A stretch of 64,000 nucleotides of DNA from Rhodococcus triatomae BKS 15-14 (GCA_000341795.1 AODO01000040.1:1-64000); one strand, 5' to 3'; numbered from the stretch's first letter, positions 1 through 8,282 are shown. Numbers and translations are program-made. The notes: generated from the sequence alone by a model not told the origin.

Positions 1-2
1 TC

Positions 3-1046
3 GGCCGGGTGCGTGCCCGTTTCGGGGACCGGTCGGGAGCGCTGGTGGAGACGGTGTTGTTGCGTCGCCGGGCCGACGGCAAGCTCGCCGGGCGACACTG
101 GTTGCTCACCGACGACGCACTGCAGCAGGCCACCCCGACCGTCGTGGCGCGGCATCGCGCCACTCGACTGGTCGACCGGGACGTGCACGACGTGACGTGC
201 TCTGTCGGCGCGGACCTGTCCGCGCTCGTCGGGGTCGCGAGGGTCGTGCTGGGCAGTGACCTCGATCCGGTCCGTACCGCGATGGCGGCGCGCAATGTTC
301 CCGGCGCCACCGTGATTCGGGCGGACGCCCTGATGCCGTGCAGCCGGGGTACCGTCGTCCTCGCCGATCCGGCGCGCCGATCCGGTGGCAAACGCAGGCA
401 CGACCCCGCCGCGTTGATGCCGCCCCTGCCGGACCTGCTGGACGTGTACGCCGGGCGCGACATCGCGGTCAAGTGCGCGCCGGGTCTGGATTACGACAAG
501 CTCGCGTGGGACGGCGAGGTCGAGATCGTGTCGCTCTCCGGTGGTGTGCGGGAGGCGTGCCTGTGGTCGCGCGGGCTCGCCGGTTCCGGCGTGCGCCGTC
601 GCGCGACGGTCCTCGACGCCGACGGTGGTGGGTGGGAGATCACCGATGCCGAACCGGACGACATCCCGGAACGGGAGCCGGGGGAGTGGATCGTCGACCC
701 GGACGGAGCGGTGGTGCGTGCCGGACTGGTGCGCCATTACGCGGCGCGCCACGGCCTCTGGCAGCTCGATCCGCGGATCGCGTACCTCACCGGCGACACC
801 GTGCCGGACGGGGTGCGCGGATTCCGAATCCTGGTGCAGCTCAAGTACTCCGAGAAGGCACTGAAGCAGGAGCTGGCGCGGCTCGACTGTGGTGTCGCGG
901 AAATCCTGGTGCGTGGCGTCGACGTCGACCCGGCTGTACTGCGGCCGCGGTTGAAGCTCCGGGGCAACCGGTCGCTGAGCGTTGTTCTCACCCGCGTCGG
1001 CCGCACACCCACCGCGTTCGTCTGCGAGCCCGGCGCCCGGGCCTGA
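3..1046 (+). CDS. THUMP-like-domain SAM-dependent methyltransferase (5' end outside window)
   Basis: The reading frame is already open at the window edge and continues to the TGA at 1044-1046, giving about 345 visible residues. Family members are nearer 390-400 residues, so the N-terminus is probably missing; the GTG at 9 need not be the true start. A Rossmann methyltransferase core is suggested by 'VTCSVGADLSALV' (glycine-rich SAM loop position), a following acidic 'GSDLDP', and 'LADPARR', which occupies the catalytic motif IV position. The last 90 residues form the THUMP-like C-terminal domain of this actinobacterial family. Its substrate, presumably RNA, cannot be told from sequence. It converges on the cbiX end of the cys operon, with two repeats between. 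Confidence 0.75.
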   Translation, partial: GRVRARFGDRSGALVETVLLRRRADGKLAGRHWLLTDDALQQATPTVVARHRATRLVDRDVHDVTCSVGADLSALVGVARVVLGSDLDPVRTAMAARNVPGATVIRADALMPCSRGTVVLADPARRSGGKRRHDPAALMPPLPDLLDVYAGRDIAVKCAPGLDYDKLAWDGEVEIVSLSGGVREACLWSRGLAGSGVRRRATVLDADGGGWEITDAEPDDIPEREPGEWIVDPDGAVVRAGLVRHYAARHGLWQLDPRIAYLTGDTVPDGVRGFRILVQLKYSEKALKQELARLDCGVAEILVRGVDVDPAVLRPRLKLRGNRSLSVVLTRVGRTPTAFVCEPGARA

Positions 1047-1062
1047 CGCTCCCCGCCCCTCA

Positions 1063-1120
1063 CCGGCTGAAGGTGGCCTTCGTTCGCTCCAACGTGATGA
1101 AGGTGGCCTTCAGCCGGTGG
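1063..1120. repeat. 58-bp intergenic repeat, copy 1 (hairpin)
   Basis: This is a 58-bp unit identical to 1137-1194. Outer arms CCGGCTGAAGG / CCTTCAGCCGG are inverted, and flanking bases extend the stem to 13 bp in this copy. The words AAGGTGGCCTT recur inside as direct repeats. It lies between two convergent genes, so transcripts from either side would fold into the hairpin; a terminator role is inferred. Confidence 0.8.
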
Positions 1121-1136
1121 GCGGGGTATGCGGTGT

Positions 1137-1194
1137 CCGGCTGAAGGTGGCCTTCGTTCGCTCCAACGTGATGAAGGTGGCCTTCAGCCGGTGG
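1137..1194. repeat. 58-bp intergenic repeat, copy 2 (hairpin)
   Basis: Exact second copy of 1063-1120, separated from it by 16 bp and ending 9 bp before the cbiX stop. Identity over all 58 bases, in noncoding DNA, suggests recent duplication or gene conversion. Confidence 0.8.
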
Positions 1195-1203
1195 ACGGGA
1201 GGG

Positions 1204-1950
1204 TCAGGCGGCGCGGGGCAGGCTGCGGCGCGTGAGGGCGGCGCGATAGCGGTCCAGAACGACGTCGACGAGCAGGGGGTGCGCGCCGATGGCGTCGGTG
1301 CGCACCGCGTCCGGTGCGACGGTGTCGGCCTGGCGGTCGAGACGGTCGGTGAGCAGGCCCGGCGCCAGGAACCACGGAGCGACGACGATCCGCCGCGCTC
1401 CGGACGCGCGGAGACGCGAGACCGCCTGTGGCAGAGAAGGTTCGGTGGTGGCGAAGCAGACCTCGACGCCGGCCCATCCGGTTCCGGCGAGGAGTCGCGG
1501 TGCGACCGCGGCGGTTCGTGCGTTGGCGGAGGTGTCGGACGACCCGACGGCGGCGAGAACCACGCCGACCTCGGGGCCGGCGACTCCGGTGGCCGTGACG
1601 CGTTCGCGGACCGCGTCGACGAGGCGGTCGTCGTCGCCGAGCACGTCGGCCTGGACGAGTTCGAGTCCAGGGTGCCGGGAGCGTGCCGCGGCGAGCAGCC
1701 CGGGCAGGTCCACGCGGGCGTGGAAAGCGCTGCCGAGCAGCATCGGCACGACGATCGCGGACCGGTGGCCCTCCGCGGCGACGGTGTCGAGCACCTGGTC
1801 GACCGACGGCGCCGAGAGGTCGAGGAAACAGAGCCGGACGTCGAGATCCGGCCGGGTCCGCCGAACCGCCGCGGCGGCAGCCGCTATCACCCGCGCGGAG
1901 CGGGGATCACGGCTGCCGTGCGCGACGAGAACGAGCGGAACGGAGTGCAC
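1204..1950 (-). CDS. Sirohydrochlorin chelatase, CbiX/SirB family
   Basis: 248 residues from a GTG start. The N-terminal 'VAHGSRDPR' carries the metal-binding histidine (His11) of CbiX/SirB chelatases, and a second related half begins near 'VVLAAVGSSDTSANA', so the protein has the two-lobed long form. It is the last gene of the leftward sir-cysH-cysD-cysN-cbiX operon, starting 5 nt after the cysN stop codon. Insertion of iron into sirohydrochlorin would supply the siroheme of the sulfite reductase encoded at the front of the operon. A cobalt chelatase role is the alternative, but the context favours iron. The M. tuberculosis equivalent next to nirA-cysH is annotated as a ferrochelatase-like protein. 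Confidence 0.85.
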   Translation of the reverse strand: MHSVPLVLVAHGSRDPRSARVIAAAAAAVRRTRPDLDVRLCFLDLSAPSVDQVLDTVAAEGHRSAIVVPMLLGSAFHARVDLPGLLAAARSRHPGLELVQADVLGDDDRLVDAVRERVTATGVAGPEVGVVLAAVGSSDTSANARTAAVAPRLLAGTGWAGVEVCFATTEPSLPQAVSRLRASGARRIVVAPWFLAPGLLTDRLDRQADTVAPDAVRTDAIGAHPLLVDVVLDRYRAALTRRSLPRAA

Positions 1951-1954
1951 GAGA

Positions 1955-3241
1955 CTAGACGGGCTGACCCAGCTCGATGGCGGCGATGGCGTCCCCGACG
2001 AGCCCGGCTGCCAGGGTGTTGCCGCCGGCCGGATCGATCAGCAGGAAGCTGCCGGTGTGCCGGTTGACACGGTAGTCGTCCGCGACGATCGGGTCCGCCA
2101 CGCGCACCGAGATCTTGCCGATCTCGTTGAGCTCGAGGGTCTCCGGGCTCTGCTCGGTGGTGAGCTCCTGCTCGTCGAAACGCTCGACGATGGCGCCGAC
2201 GATCGCCTGCGTGGTGCGGGTGCCGTGCTTGAGCTGCAGACGAGCACCGGGACGCAGCGGCTTCTCGGCCAGCCAGCACACGGTGGCCTCGAAGTCGCCG
2301 ATCGGCTCCGGTGCGTCCTGCGGCGACGCGATGGTGTCGCCGCGGGAGATGTCCACGTCGTCCTCGAGGAGCAGCGTGACACTGCGACCCGCGTGCGCGG
2401 AGTCGAGTTCGCCGTCGGCGGTGTCGATCCGGGTGACGGTGGTGCGGATGCCGGACGGAAGCACGACGACCTCGTCACCGGGCCGGACCGCGCCCGCGGC
2501 GACCTGACCGGCGTAGCCGCGGTAGTCGGGGAACTCGGCGGTGCGCGGCCGGATCACGTACTGCACCGGGAAGCGCAGGCCGACGCGGTGCGGCTCGGCG
2601 TCGACGGGCACCGACTCGAGGTGCTCGATCAGCGTCGGGCCGTCGTAGTACGGGGTGTTCTCGGAACGCACCGCGACGTTGTCACCGTGCAACGCCGACA
2701 CCGGAATCTCCAGCACGTCCTCGGCCGCCCAGCCGAGCGACGAGGTGAGCGCGTTGAACTCGCGGGAGATGTCGGCGAACACCGTCGCGGGATCCTCGAC
2801 GAGATCGATCTTGTTGACCGCGAGCACCAGCTTCGGCACGCCGAGCAGGGCGAGCACCGCGGCGTGCTTGCGGGTCTGCGAGATGACACCCTTGCGTGCG
2901 TCGACCAGCAGGATCACCAGCTGCGCGGTCGACGCGCCGGACACCGTGTTCCGCGTGTACTGCACGTGCCCCGGGGTGTCGGCGAGCACGAAACTGCGCT
3001 TCGGCGTGGCGAAGTAGCGGTACGCGACGTCGATGGTGATGCCCTGTTCGCGTTCGGCGCGGAGGCCGTCGACGAGCAGCGAGAGGTCAGGGGTGTCGAG
3101 GCCTTTGTCGACCGACGCGCGGGTGACGGCGTCGATCTGGTCGGCGAGAACGGACTTGGTGTCGTACAGCAGCCGGCCCACCAGGGTGGACTTGCCGTCG
3201 TCGACGCTGCCGGCCGTCGCCAGGCGCAGCAGATCACTCAT
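1955..3241 (-). CDS. cysN: Sulfate adenylyltransferase subunit 1 (GTPase)
   Basis: 428 residues. An EF-Tu-like GTPase: P-loop 'GSVDDGKST' near residue 11, switch II 'ADTPGH', and G4 'NKID', followed by beta-barrel domains. With CysD it makes adenylyl sulfate (APS) from ATP and sulfate, driven by GTP hydrolysis. It stops after the barrel domains and has no C-terminal APS kinase, unlike the roughly 610-residue CysNC fusion of M. tuberculosis. That agrees with the APS-type reductase in this operon. The start ATG overlaps the cysD stop by one base (TGATG), indicating translational coupling. Confidence 0.95.
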   Translation of the reverse strand: MSDLLRLATAGSVDDGKSTLVGRLLYDTKSVLADQIDAVTRASVDKGLDTPDLSLLVDGLRAEREQGITIDVAYRYFATPKRSFVLADTPGHVQYTRNTVSGASTAQLVILLVDARKGVISQTRKHAAVLALLGVPKLVLAVNKIDLVEDPATVFADISREFNALTSSLGWAAEDVLEIPVSALHGDNVAVRSENTPYYDGPTLIEHLESVPVDAEPHRVGLRFPVQYVIRPRTAEFPDYRGYAGQVAAGAVRPGDEVVVLPSGIRTTVTRIDTADGELDSAHAGRSVTLLLEDDVDISRGDTIASPQDAPEPIGDFEATVCWLAEKPLRPGARLQLKHGTRTTQAIVGAIVERFDEQELTTEQSPETLELNEIGKISVRVADPIVADDYRVNRHTGSFLLIDPAGGNTLAAGLVGDAIAAIELGQPV

Positions 3242-4176
3242 CAGAAGTAGCCCTCTCGCTTGCGGTCTTCCATGGCCGCTTCGGAAACTCGGTCGTCGCC
3301 GCGCGTCGCGCCGCGTTCGGTCAGCCGGGACGCCGCGACCTCGTCCAGGATGGCGTCGTTGTCGGCCGCCTCGGACAGCACGGCGCCGGTGGTGGAGCCG
3401 TCACCGACGGTGCGGTAGCGCACCGAGAGTGTCTGGACCTGCTCGCCCTCGCGCGGGCCGCCCCACACACCGGACGTCATCCACATGCCGTCGCGCTGGT
3501 ACACCTCGCGCTGGTGGGCGTAGTAGATGCTGGCCAGCTCGATGTTGTCGCGGGCGATGTAACGCCAGATGTCGAGCTCGGTGAAGTTGCTCAACGGGAA
3601 CACCCGCACCTGCTCACCGGGAGAGTGCTTGCCGTTGTACAGGTTCCACAGCTCGGGACGCTGCTTCTTCGGATCCCAGCGGCCGAACGCGTCGCGCAGC
3701 GAGAAGATGCGCTCCTTGGCACGCGAGCGTTCCTCGTCGCGGCGGCCGCCGCCGAAGATCGCGTCGAAGCGGTGCTCGGCGATCGCGTCGAGCAGCGGCA
3801 CGGTCTGCAGCGGGTTGCGGACGCCGTCGGGGCGTTCGGTGAGCCGGCCGTCGGCGAGGTAGTCCTCGACGTTGGCGACGTGCAGCCGCAGGTTGTACTT
3901 CTCGACGACGTGGTCGCGGAACGCGAGCACCTCGGGCAGGTTGTGCCCGGTGTCGACGTGCAGCAGCGCGAACGGAATCGGCGCGGGCCAGAACGCCTTG
4001 ATCGCGAGGTGCAGCAGGACGGTGGAGTCCTTGCCGCCGGAGAACAGGATCACCGGCCGCTCGAACTCGCCCGCGACCTCGCGGAAGATGTGGATGGCCT
4101 CCGATTCGAGCGCCGCGAGGGTGTCGAAGTCGGTGCCGTCGAGGACGGGCCGGATGTCGGTCAGTTCAGCAGTCAT
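3241..4176 (-). CDS. cysD: Sulfate adenylyltransferase subunit 2
   Basis: 311 residues from the ATG at 4176, which overlaps the cysH stop codon as ATGA. The same frame stays open to about 4971 but that part runs antisense-like across cysH and is not CysD. The PP-loop 'LFSGGKDST' (ATP pyrophosphatase fold) lies near residue 45, and 'GGGRRDEERSRAKER' is the conserved arginine-rich segment of CysD. It catalyses adenylyl transfer in the CysDN heterodimer. The coupled neighbours are cysH upstream and cysN downstream. Confidence 0.95.
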   Translation of the reverse strand: MTAELTDIRPVLDGTDFDTLAALESEAIHIFREVAGEFERPVILFSGGKDSTVLLHLAIKAFWPAPIPFALLHVDTGHNLPEVLAFRDHVVEKYNLRLHVANVEDYLADGRLTERPDGVRNPLQTVPLLDAIAEHRFDAIFGGGRRDEERSRAKERIFSLRDAFGRWDPKKQRPELWNLYNGKHSPGEQVRVFPLSNFTELDIWRYIARDNIELASIYYAHQREVYQRDGMWMTSGVWGGPREGEQVQTLSVRYRTVGDGSTTGAVLSEAADNDAILDEVAASRLTERGATRGDDRVSEAAMEDRKREGYF

Positions 4177-4922
4177 GAGGCGTGCAACCCGCATTCTGTC
4201 TTGGAGTTGCCGGCCCACCGTCCGCTGCGCGGATCGGAGCCGGGTGCTGGCTTGGAGGTGCAGGGTGCGCACCCGATGGACGGATAGCCCTCGTCGACAA
4301 GGGGATTGACGAGAATGCCGTGCTTGTCGATGTAGTCCTGCATGTCCTCGTCCGACCATGCTGCGATCGGGTTGATCTTGACCAGGCCGAAGGCCTCGTC
4401 GAACGAGATCAGGGGCGCGTTGGCGCGGGTGGGCGCCTCGACGCGGCGGATGCCGGTGACCCACGCCTTGTAGCCGGCGAGCGACTTCTTCAGCGGCGCG
4501 ACCTTGCGCAGCGCGCAGCATCGACCGGGGTCGCGGGCGAAGAGGTCCTTGCCCTCGGCTGCGTCCTGCTCCGCGACGGTGGCCTCGGCGCGGACGTTGC
4601 GCACGTTGACGCCGTAGACGGCCTCGACGGCGTCGCGGGTGCCGATGGTCTCGGCGAAGTGGTAGCCCGTGTCGAGGAACAGTACGTCGACGCCGGGATG
4701 CACCTGCGCGGCGAGGTGGACGAGCACGCCGTCCTGCATGTTCGACGCCACGATGTACTGGCTGCGCTGATTCCCCGTCGCTGCGCTCGCCGACCCGAAC
4801 GTGTCCTCGGTCCAGCGCAGCAGCTCCTCGGCCGACGCGCCGTCGAGCTCGGCCGCACCGCGGGCTGCGATCTCGCGCAGCTCCGCCTCGGTGGCCGTGG
4901 AAAGGTCGAGACCCGAACTCAT
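4173..4922 (-). CDS. cysH: Adenylylsulfate (APS) reductase, thioredoxin-dependent
   Basis: 249 residues from the ATG at 4922. This start is chosen because it overlaps the sir stop as ATGA and follows a GAGGAT ribosome site; an upstream in-frame GTG at 4955 lies inside sir. The paired cysteines 'RCCALRK' and 'GCAPC' are the [4Fe-4S] ligands that mark APS reductases and assimilatory enzymes of Gram-positive bacteria. The C-terminal 'TECGLH' holds the catalytic cysteine. It reduces APS to sulfite with thioredoxin, feeding Sir. In actinobacteria this protein is often labelled PAPS reductase, but the cluster cysteines and the absence of APS kinase here favour APS. Confidence 0.93.
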   Translation of the reverse strand: MSSGLDLSTATEAELREIAARGAAELDGASAEELLRWTEDTFGSASAATGNQRSQYIVASNMQDGVLVHLAAQVHPGVDVLFLDTGYHFAETIGTRDAVEAVYGVNVRNVRAEATVAEQDAAEGKDLFARDPGRCCALRKVAPLKKSLAGYKAWVTGIRRVEAPTRANAPLISFDEAFGLVKINPIAAWSDEDMQDYIDKHGILVNPLVDEGYPSIGCAPCTSKPAPGSDPRSGRWAGNSKTECGLHAS

Positions 4923-6637
4923 CGCAGATCCTCCTCGTCTGCCCGCACTGCCCATTCGGCGAACCGCTCACCCTCGTTGCGGTGCTTGACGAACTGGCGG
5001 GTCACCCGCTCGATGTAGTCGCCCAGCTCGTCGCTGGTGACCTTGTGCTGACGGAGCTTGCGTCCGAAACCGGAGTCGAGGCCGAGGCTTCCGCCGAGAT
5101 GCACCTGGAAGCCCTCGATCTGGTTGCCGTCGCCGTCGTCGACGAGCTGGCCCTTGAACCCGATGTCGGCGATCTGGGAACGGCCGCACGAGTTGGGGCA
5201 GCCGTTGATGTTCACCGTGATCGGCACGTCGAGCTGGTCGTTGATGTCCGCGAGCCGCTGCTCGAGCTCGGGTGCGAGCACCTGCGACCGCTTGCGGGTC
5301 TCGGTGAACGACAGCTTGCAGAACTCGATACCGCTGCAGGCGAGCAGGTTCCGTCGCCAGTGCGACGGACGGCCGTGCAGACCCAGCGGCTTCAGCTCCT
5401 CGATCAGCCACTCGACCTTGTCGTCCGGCACGTCCAGGACGATGAGCTTCTGGTACGGGGTGAAGCGGACGCGGTCGGAACCGACGGCGGCGACGGCGTC
5501 GGCGACCTTCTGCAGGATGGTGCCCGAGACGCGGCCGGCGATGGGGGAGAACCCGATCGCGTTGAGTCCGTTGCGGAGCTTCTGCACGCCGATGTGGTCG
5601 ATCGGCCGTTCGGGCTTCTCCGGTGCGGGTCCGTCGATCAGCTTCCGCTTCAGGTACTCCGTCTCCAGCACCTCGCGGAACTTCTCGATGCCCCAGTCCT
5701 TGACGAGGAACTTCAGCCGGGCCTTGCTGCGCAGCCGCCGGTAGCCGTAGTCGCGGAAGATCGCGACGACCGCCTCCCACACGTCGGGGACCTCGTCGAG
5801 CGGCACCCACACGCCGACCCGCTGCGCGAGCATCGGGTTGGTGGACAGGCCACCGCCGACCCACAGGTCGAGGCCGGGGCCGTGCTCGGGATGATTGACG
5901 CCGACGAACGCGACGTCGTTGATCTCGTGGACCACGTCCTGCTGACCGGAGATGGCGGTCTTGAACTTGCGGGGCAGGTTCGAGTACGCCGGGTCGCCGA
6001 TGTAGCGGCTGACGATCTCGTCGATCGCGGGTGTGGGGTCGATGATCTCGTCGAACGACTCGCCGGCGAGCGGGGACCCGAGGACGACACGGGGGCAGTC
6101 TCCGCACGCCTCGGTGGTCTTGAGCCCGACGGCCTCCAGACGCTTCCAGATCTCGGGGACGTTCTCGATCTCGATCCAGTGGTACTGGACGTTCTCGCGG
6201 TCCGACAGGTCGGCGGTGTCGCGGCCGAACTCGGTGGAGAGCTCGCCGATGGTCCGCAACTGCGCGACGTTCAGGGCGCCGGCGTCGCAGCGGACACGCA
6301 TCATGAAGTACCGGGCCTCGAGCAGGTCGATGTTCTCGTCACCGGTGTAGGTGCCGTCGAATCCCTGCTCGCGTTGGGTGTAGAGGCCCCACCAGCGCAT
6401 CCGGCCACGCAGGTCGGCCTTGTCGATGCTGTCGAAACCCTGCTTCGAGTAGATGTTCTCGATGCGGGCGCGGACGTTGAGGGGGTTGTCGTCCTTCTTG
6501 GTCTGCTCGTTCGCATTGAGCGGCTCCCGGTATCCGAGAGCCCACTGGCCCTCGGAACGGCGCTTGACCGGGCGCGGCGCGCGCGCACGCGGTGCGGCGT
6601 CCGCCGCGGGAGGTGGTGAGTCGACTGTCTGCGACAT
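4919..6637 (-). CDS. sir: Ferredoxin-dependent assimilatory sulfite reductase
   Basis: About 572 residues from the ATG at 6637, preceded by GGAG. The TTG-type start 15 nt upstream seen in the same frame is not preferred. It has two ferredoxin-like plus siroheme/[4Fe-4S] half-domains; cluster ligands are in 'ACSGIEFCKLSFTETR' and 'NGCPNSCGRSQIADIG' (C-x5-C and C-x3-C). It reduces sulfite to sulfide with six electrons from ferredoxin. It matches the mycobacterial NirA/SirA family, which despite the name reduces sulfite. It is the first structural gene of the operon and follows a cysteine-rich leader peptide. No NADPH-flavoprotein subunit is nearby. Confidence 0.94.
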   Translation of the reverse strand: MSQTVDSPPPAADAAPRARAPRPVKRRSEGQWALGYREPLNANEQTKKDDNPLNVRARIENIYSKQGFDSIDKADLRGRMRWWGLYTQREQGFDGTYTGDENIDLLEARYFMMRVRCDAGALNVAQLRTIGELSTEFGRDTADLSDRENVQYHWIEIENVPEIWKRLEAVGLKTTEACGDCPRVVLGSPLAGESFDEIIDPTPAIDEIVSRYIGDPAYSNLPRKFKTAISGQQDVVHEINDVAFVGVNHPEHGPGLDLWVGGGLSTNPMLAQRVGVWVPLDEVPDVWEAVVAIFRDYGYRRLRSKARLKFLVKDWGIEKFREVLETEYLKRKLIDGPAPEKPERPIDHIGVQKLRNGLNAIGFSPIAGRVSGTILQKVADAVAAVGSDRVRFTPYQKLIVLDVPDDKVEWLIEELKPLGLHGRPSHWRRNLLACSGIEFCKLSFTETRKRSQVLAPELEQRLADINDQLDVPITVNINGCPNSCGRSQIADIGFKGQLVDDGDGNQIEGFQVHLGGSLGLDSGFGRKLRQHKVTSDELGDYIERVTRQFVKHRNEGERFAEWAVRADEEDLR

Positions 6638-6650
6638 CAGGGGGCGCTCC

Positions 6651-6674
6651 AAGATCTGCTTCGGGATGGATCTT
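6651..6674 (-). promoter_or_regulatory. Hairpin just upstream of the sir ribosome site
   Basis: AAGATC (6651-6656) and GATCTT (6669-6674) are perfect 6-bp complements with a 12-nt loop. They end 4-5 nt before the GGAG of sir (about 6643-6647). A longer-range pair, 6682-6689 with 6741-6748 (8 bp), could compete with this region. Both lie in the leader between the polycysteine ORF stop and sir, the place expected for an attenuation switch. Function is inferred. Confidence 0.4.
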
Positions 6675-6776
6675 CACGGGCGCCGGTCTACGGAGGGCAT
6701 GGCTGTCGAGGGGAGGGCTGTCCCCGCGTGCCCACATTCGAGACCGGCCGGGACTGGCGGGCTGCTGAGAATGCGT

Positions 6777-6866
6777 CTACGCAGAACAGGAGAGACAGCA
6801 ACAGCTACAGACACGCTTGAGATCGACATGGCGGCGAGCCACGAGCACAATCCCAAGTCCGGTCAC
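6777..6866 (-). CDS. Polycysteine leader peptide of the sulfur operon
   Basis: A 29-codon ORF read right to left: GTG at 6866, TAG at 6779-6777. The peptide contains 'VARRHVDLKR' followed by 'VCSCCCLSC', with five cysteines in the last ten residues. The RRHVDL motif is that of small leader peptides found upstream of sulfur genes in many actinobacteria. In mycobacteria, leaderless polycysteine ORFs before sulfur operons act as cysteine-responsive attenuators. A TANNNT-like CACAAT ends 7 nt before the GTG, so the transcript probably starts on the start codon. When cysteinyl-tRNA is scarce, ribosomes would stall on the Cys codons and change folding of the 140-nt leader before sir. A second in-frame GTG lies six codons inside. 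Confidence 0.85.
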   Translation of the reverse strand: MTGLGIVLVARRHVDLKRVCSCCCLSCSA

Positions 6867-6873
6867 GCCGACG

Positions 6874-6902
6874 ATTGTGCCAGATCACATCGGCGATGCC
6901 GA
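6874..6902 (-). promoter_or_regulatory. Promoter of leader peptide and sir operon
   Basis: On the minus strand, -10 CACAAT (6879-6874) lies 7 nt before the leader GTG. A weak -35 candidate TCGGCA (6902-6897) is 17 bp further up. The spacing predicts a leaderless transcript beginning at about 6866. Confidence 0.5.
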
Positions 6903-6915
6903 CACCTGCACGGAT

Positions 6916-6939
6916 ATTTCCCCCGATTTGCGGGGAAAT
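6916..6939. promoter_or_regulatory. Inverted repeat between sir leader and hemW
   Basis: ATTTCCCC (6916-6923) and GGGGAAAT (6932-6939) form perfect 8-bp arms around an 8-bp spacer. The site is about 15 bp upstream of the -35 region of the sir leader and about 60 bp before hemW. The position and dyad suggest an operator for the divergent promoters, possibly for a sulfur or redox regulator; no known consensus is recognised. Confidence 0.45.
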
Positions 6940-6998
6940 GCGCAGACCAGTGGCCGGTGTGGGATGGGTCACTTTTGCCGCGATGGGACACTGGAGTG

Positions 6999-8225
6999 GT
7001 GAGTACCCGCGTGACCGAGTCGACCGCAACCGCCTTCACCCTGCCCGACGCAGCGCTGGAGGGACTCGGAACGCGGCCGTTCGGTGTGTACATCCACGTC
7101 CCGTTCTGTGCCACGCGCTGCGGGTACTGCGACTTCAACACCTACACCGCGGGCGAGCTCGGCACCTCGGCGTCGCCGCAGTCCTGGCTGGAGGGGCTGC
7201 GCCGGGAACTGGACGCCGGCGCGACGATGCTCGGACGCGACGGCCGGGCCGTTCCTGCGGCGCAGACCGTGTTCGTCGGCGGCGGCACGCCGTCGCTGCT
7301 CGGCGGCGGCGGGCTGGCCGACGTGCTCACCGCGGTCCGGTCGAGCTTCGGGCTCGCGCCCGGCGCCGAGGTGACCACCGAGTCGAACCCGGAGTCCACG
7401 TCGCCGGAGTTCTTCGAGGCGATCCGCGGCGCCGGCTACACCCGGGTGTCCCTGGGTATGCAGTCCGCTGCACCACACGTACTGCGCGTCCTCGACCGCA
7501 CCCACACTCCCGGCCGGGCCGTCGCCGCGGCCACGGAGGCCCGTGCGGCCGGTTTCGCGCACGTGAACCTCGACATGATCTACGGCACACCGGGCGAGCG
7601 TGACGAGGACCTCGACGCCACCCTCGACGCAGTGCTCTCCGCCGACGTCGACCACGTCTCGGCCTATTCACTCATCGTCGAGGACGGGACCGCCCTGGCC
7701 CGGAAGGTGAGGCGCGGGGAACTGCCCGCCCCCGACGACGACGTCCTCGCCGCCCGGTACGAGCGGATCGACGCACGCCTGTCCGAGGCGGGACTGAATT
7801 GGTACGAGGTGTCGAACTGGTCGAAGCCGGGCGCCGAGTGCAGGCACAACCTGGGCTACTGGGACGGCGGCGACTGGTGGGGTGCGGGTCCCGGGGCACA
7901 CAGCCACGTCGGCGGGGTCCGGTGGTGGAACGTCAAGCATCCCGCCCGCTACGCAGACGAATTGGCGTCGGGCGCTCTGCCGGTCGCGGACAGCGAGACG
8001 CTGACCGCCGACGACCGTCACATGGAACGGGTGATGCTGGTGCTGCGACTGCGCAGCGGGCTGCCGGACTCAGATCTGTTGCCCGGCGAAGTCGAGGCCG
8101 GAGAGCGAGCTGTCGCGGACCAGCTGTTGGAGGCAGTAGGAGACCGTCTGGTGCTCACGTCGCGGGGAAGGCTTCTGGCCGACGGCGTGATTCGAGACAT
8201 CCTGACCGGCAACAACATCGAATAG
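6999..8225 (+). CDS. hemW: HemW-like radical SAM heme chaperone
   Basis: 408 residues from the GTG at 6999 (an adjacent GTG at 6996 is also possible). The radical-SAM signature 'CATRCGYCDF' (C-x3-C-x2-C) lies near residue 30, followed by the glycine-rich 'GGGTPS' and 'TTESNPES' motifs of the HemN/HemW family and a C-terminal HemN domain. HemW proteins bind heme and are thought to deliver it to respiratory proteins; older annotations call them oxygen-independent coproporphyrinogen oxidase. The mycobacterial counterpart also sits near the sir-cysH genes. The gene is divergent from the sir operon. Confidence 0.9.
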   Translation: MSTRVTESTATAFTLPDAALEGLGTRPFGVYIHVPFCATRCGYCDFNTYTAGELGTSASPQSWLEGLRRELDAGATMLGRDGRAVPAAQTVFVGGGTPSLLGGGGLADVLTAVRSSFGLAPGAEVTTESNPESTSPEFFEAIRGAGYTRVSLGMQSAAPHVLRVLDRTHTPGRAVAAATEARAAGFAHVNLDMIYGTPGERDEDLDATLDAVLSADVDHVSAYSLIVEDGTALARKVRRGELPAPDDDVLAARYERIDARLSEAGLNWYEVSNWSKPGAECRHNLGYWDGGDWWGAGPGAHSHVGGVRWWNVKHPARYADELASGALPVADSETLTADDRHMERVMLVLRLRSGLPDSDLLPGEVEAGERAVADQLLEAVGDRLVLTSRGRLLADGVIRDILTGNNIE

Positions 8226-8282
8226 GGTGCTGGCAGGCCTGTCTCGCCGACATTCGTTCGCGAGGTCGCTTAAGGTGTCAGG

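Noticed and set aside
4982-6619. A 545-codon open frame on the plus strand opposite sir
   Set aside because: In this high-GC DNA the antisense frames of real genes stay open. The minus strand has full Sir motifs, and the plus frame has no recognisable domain.
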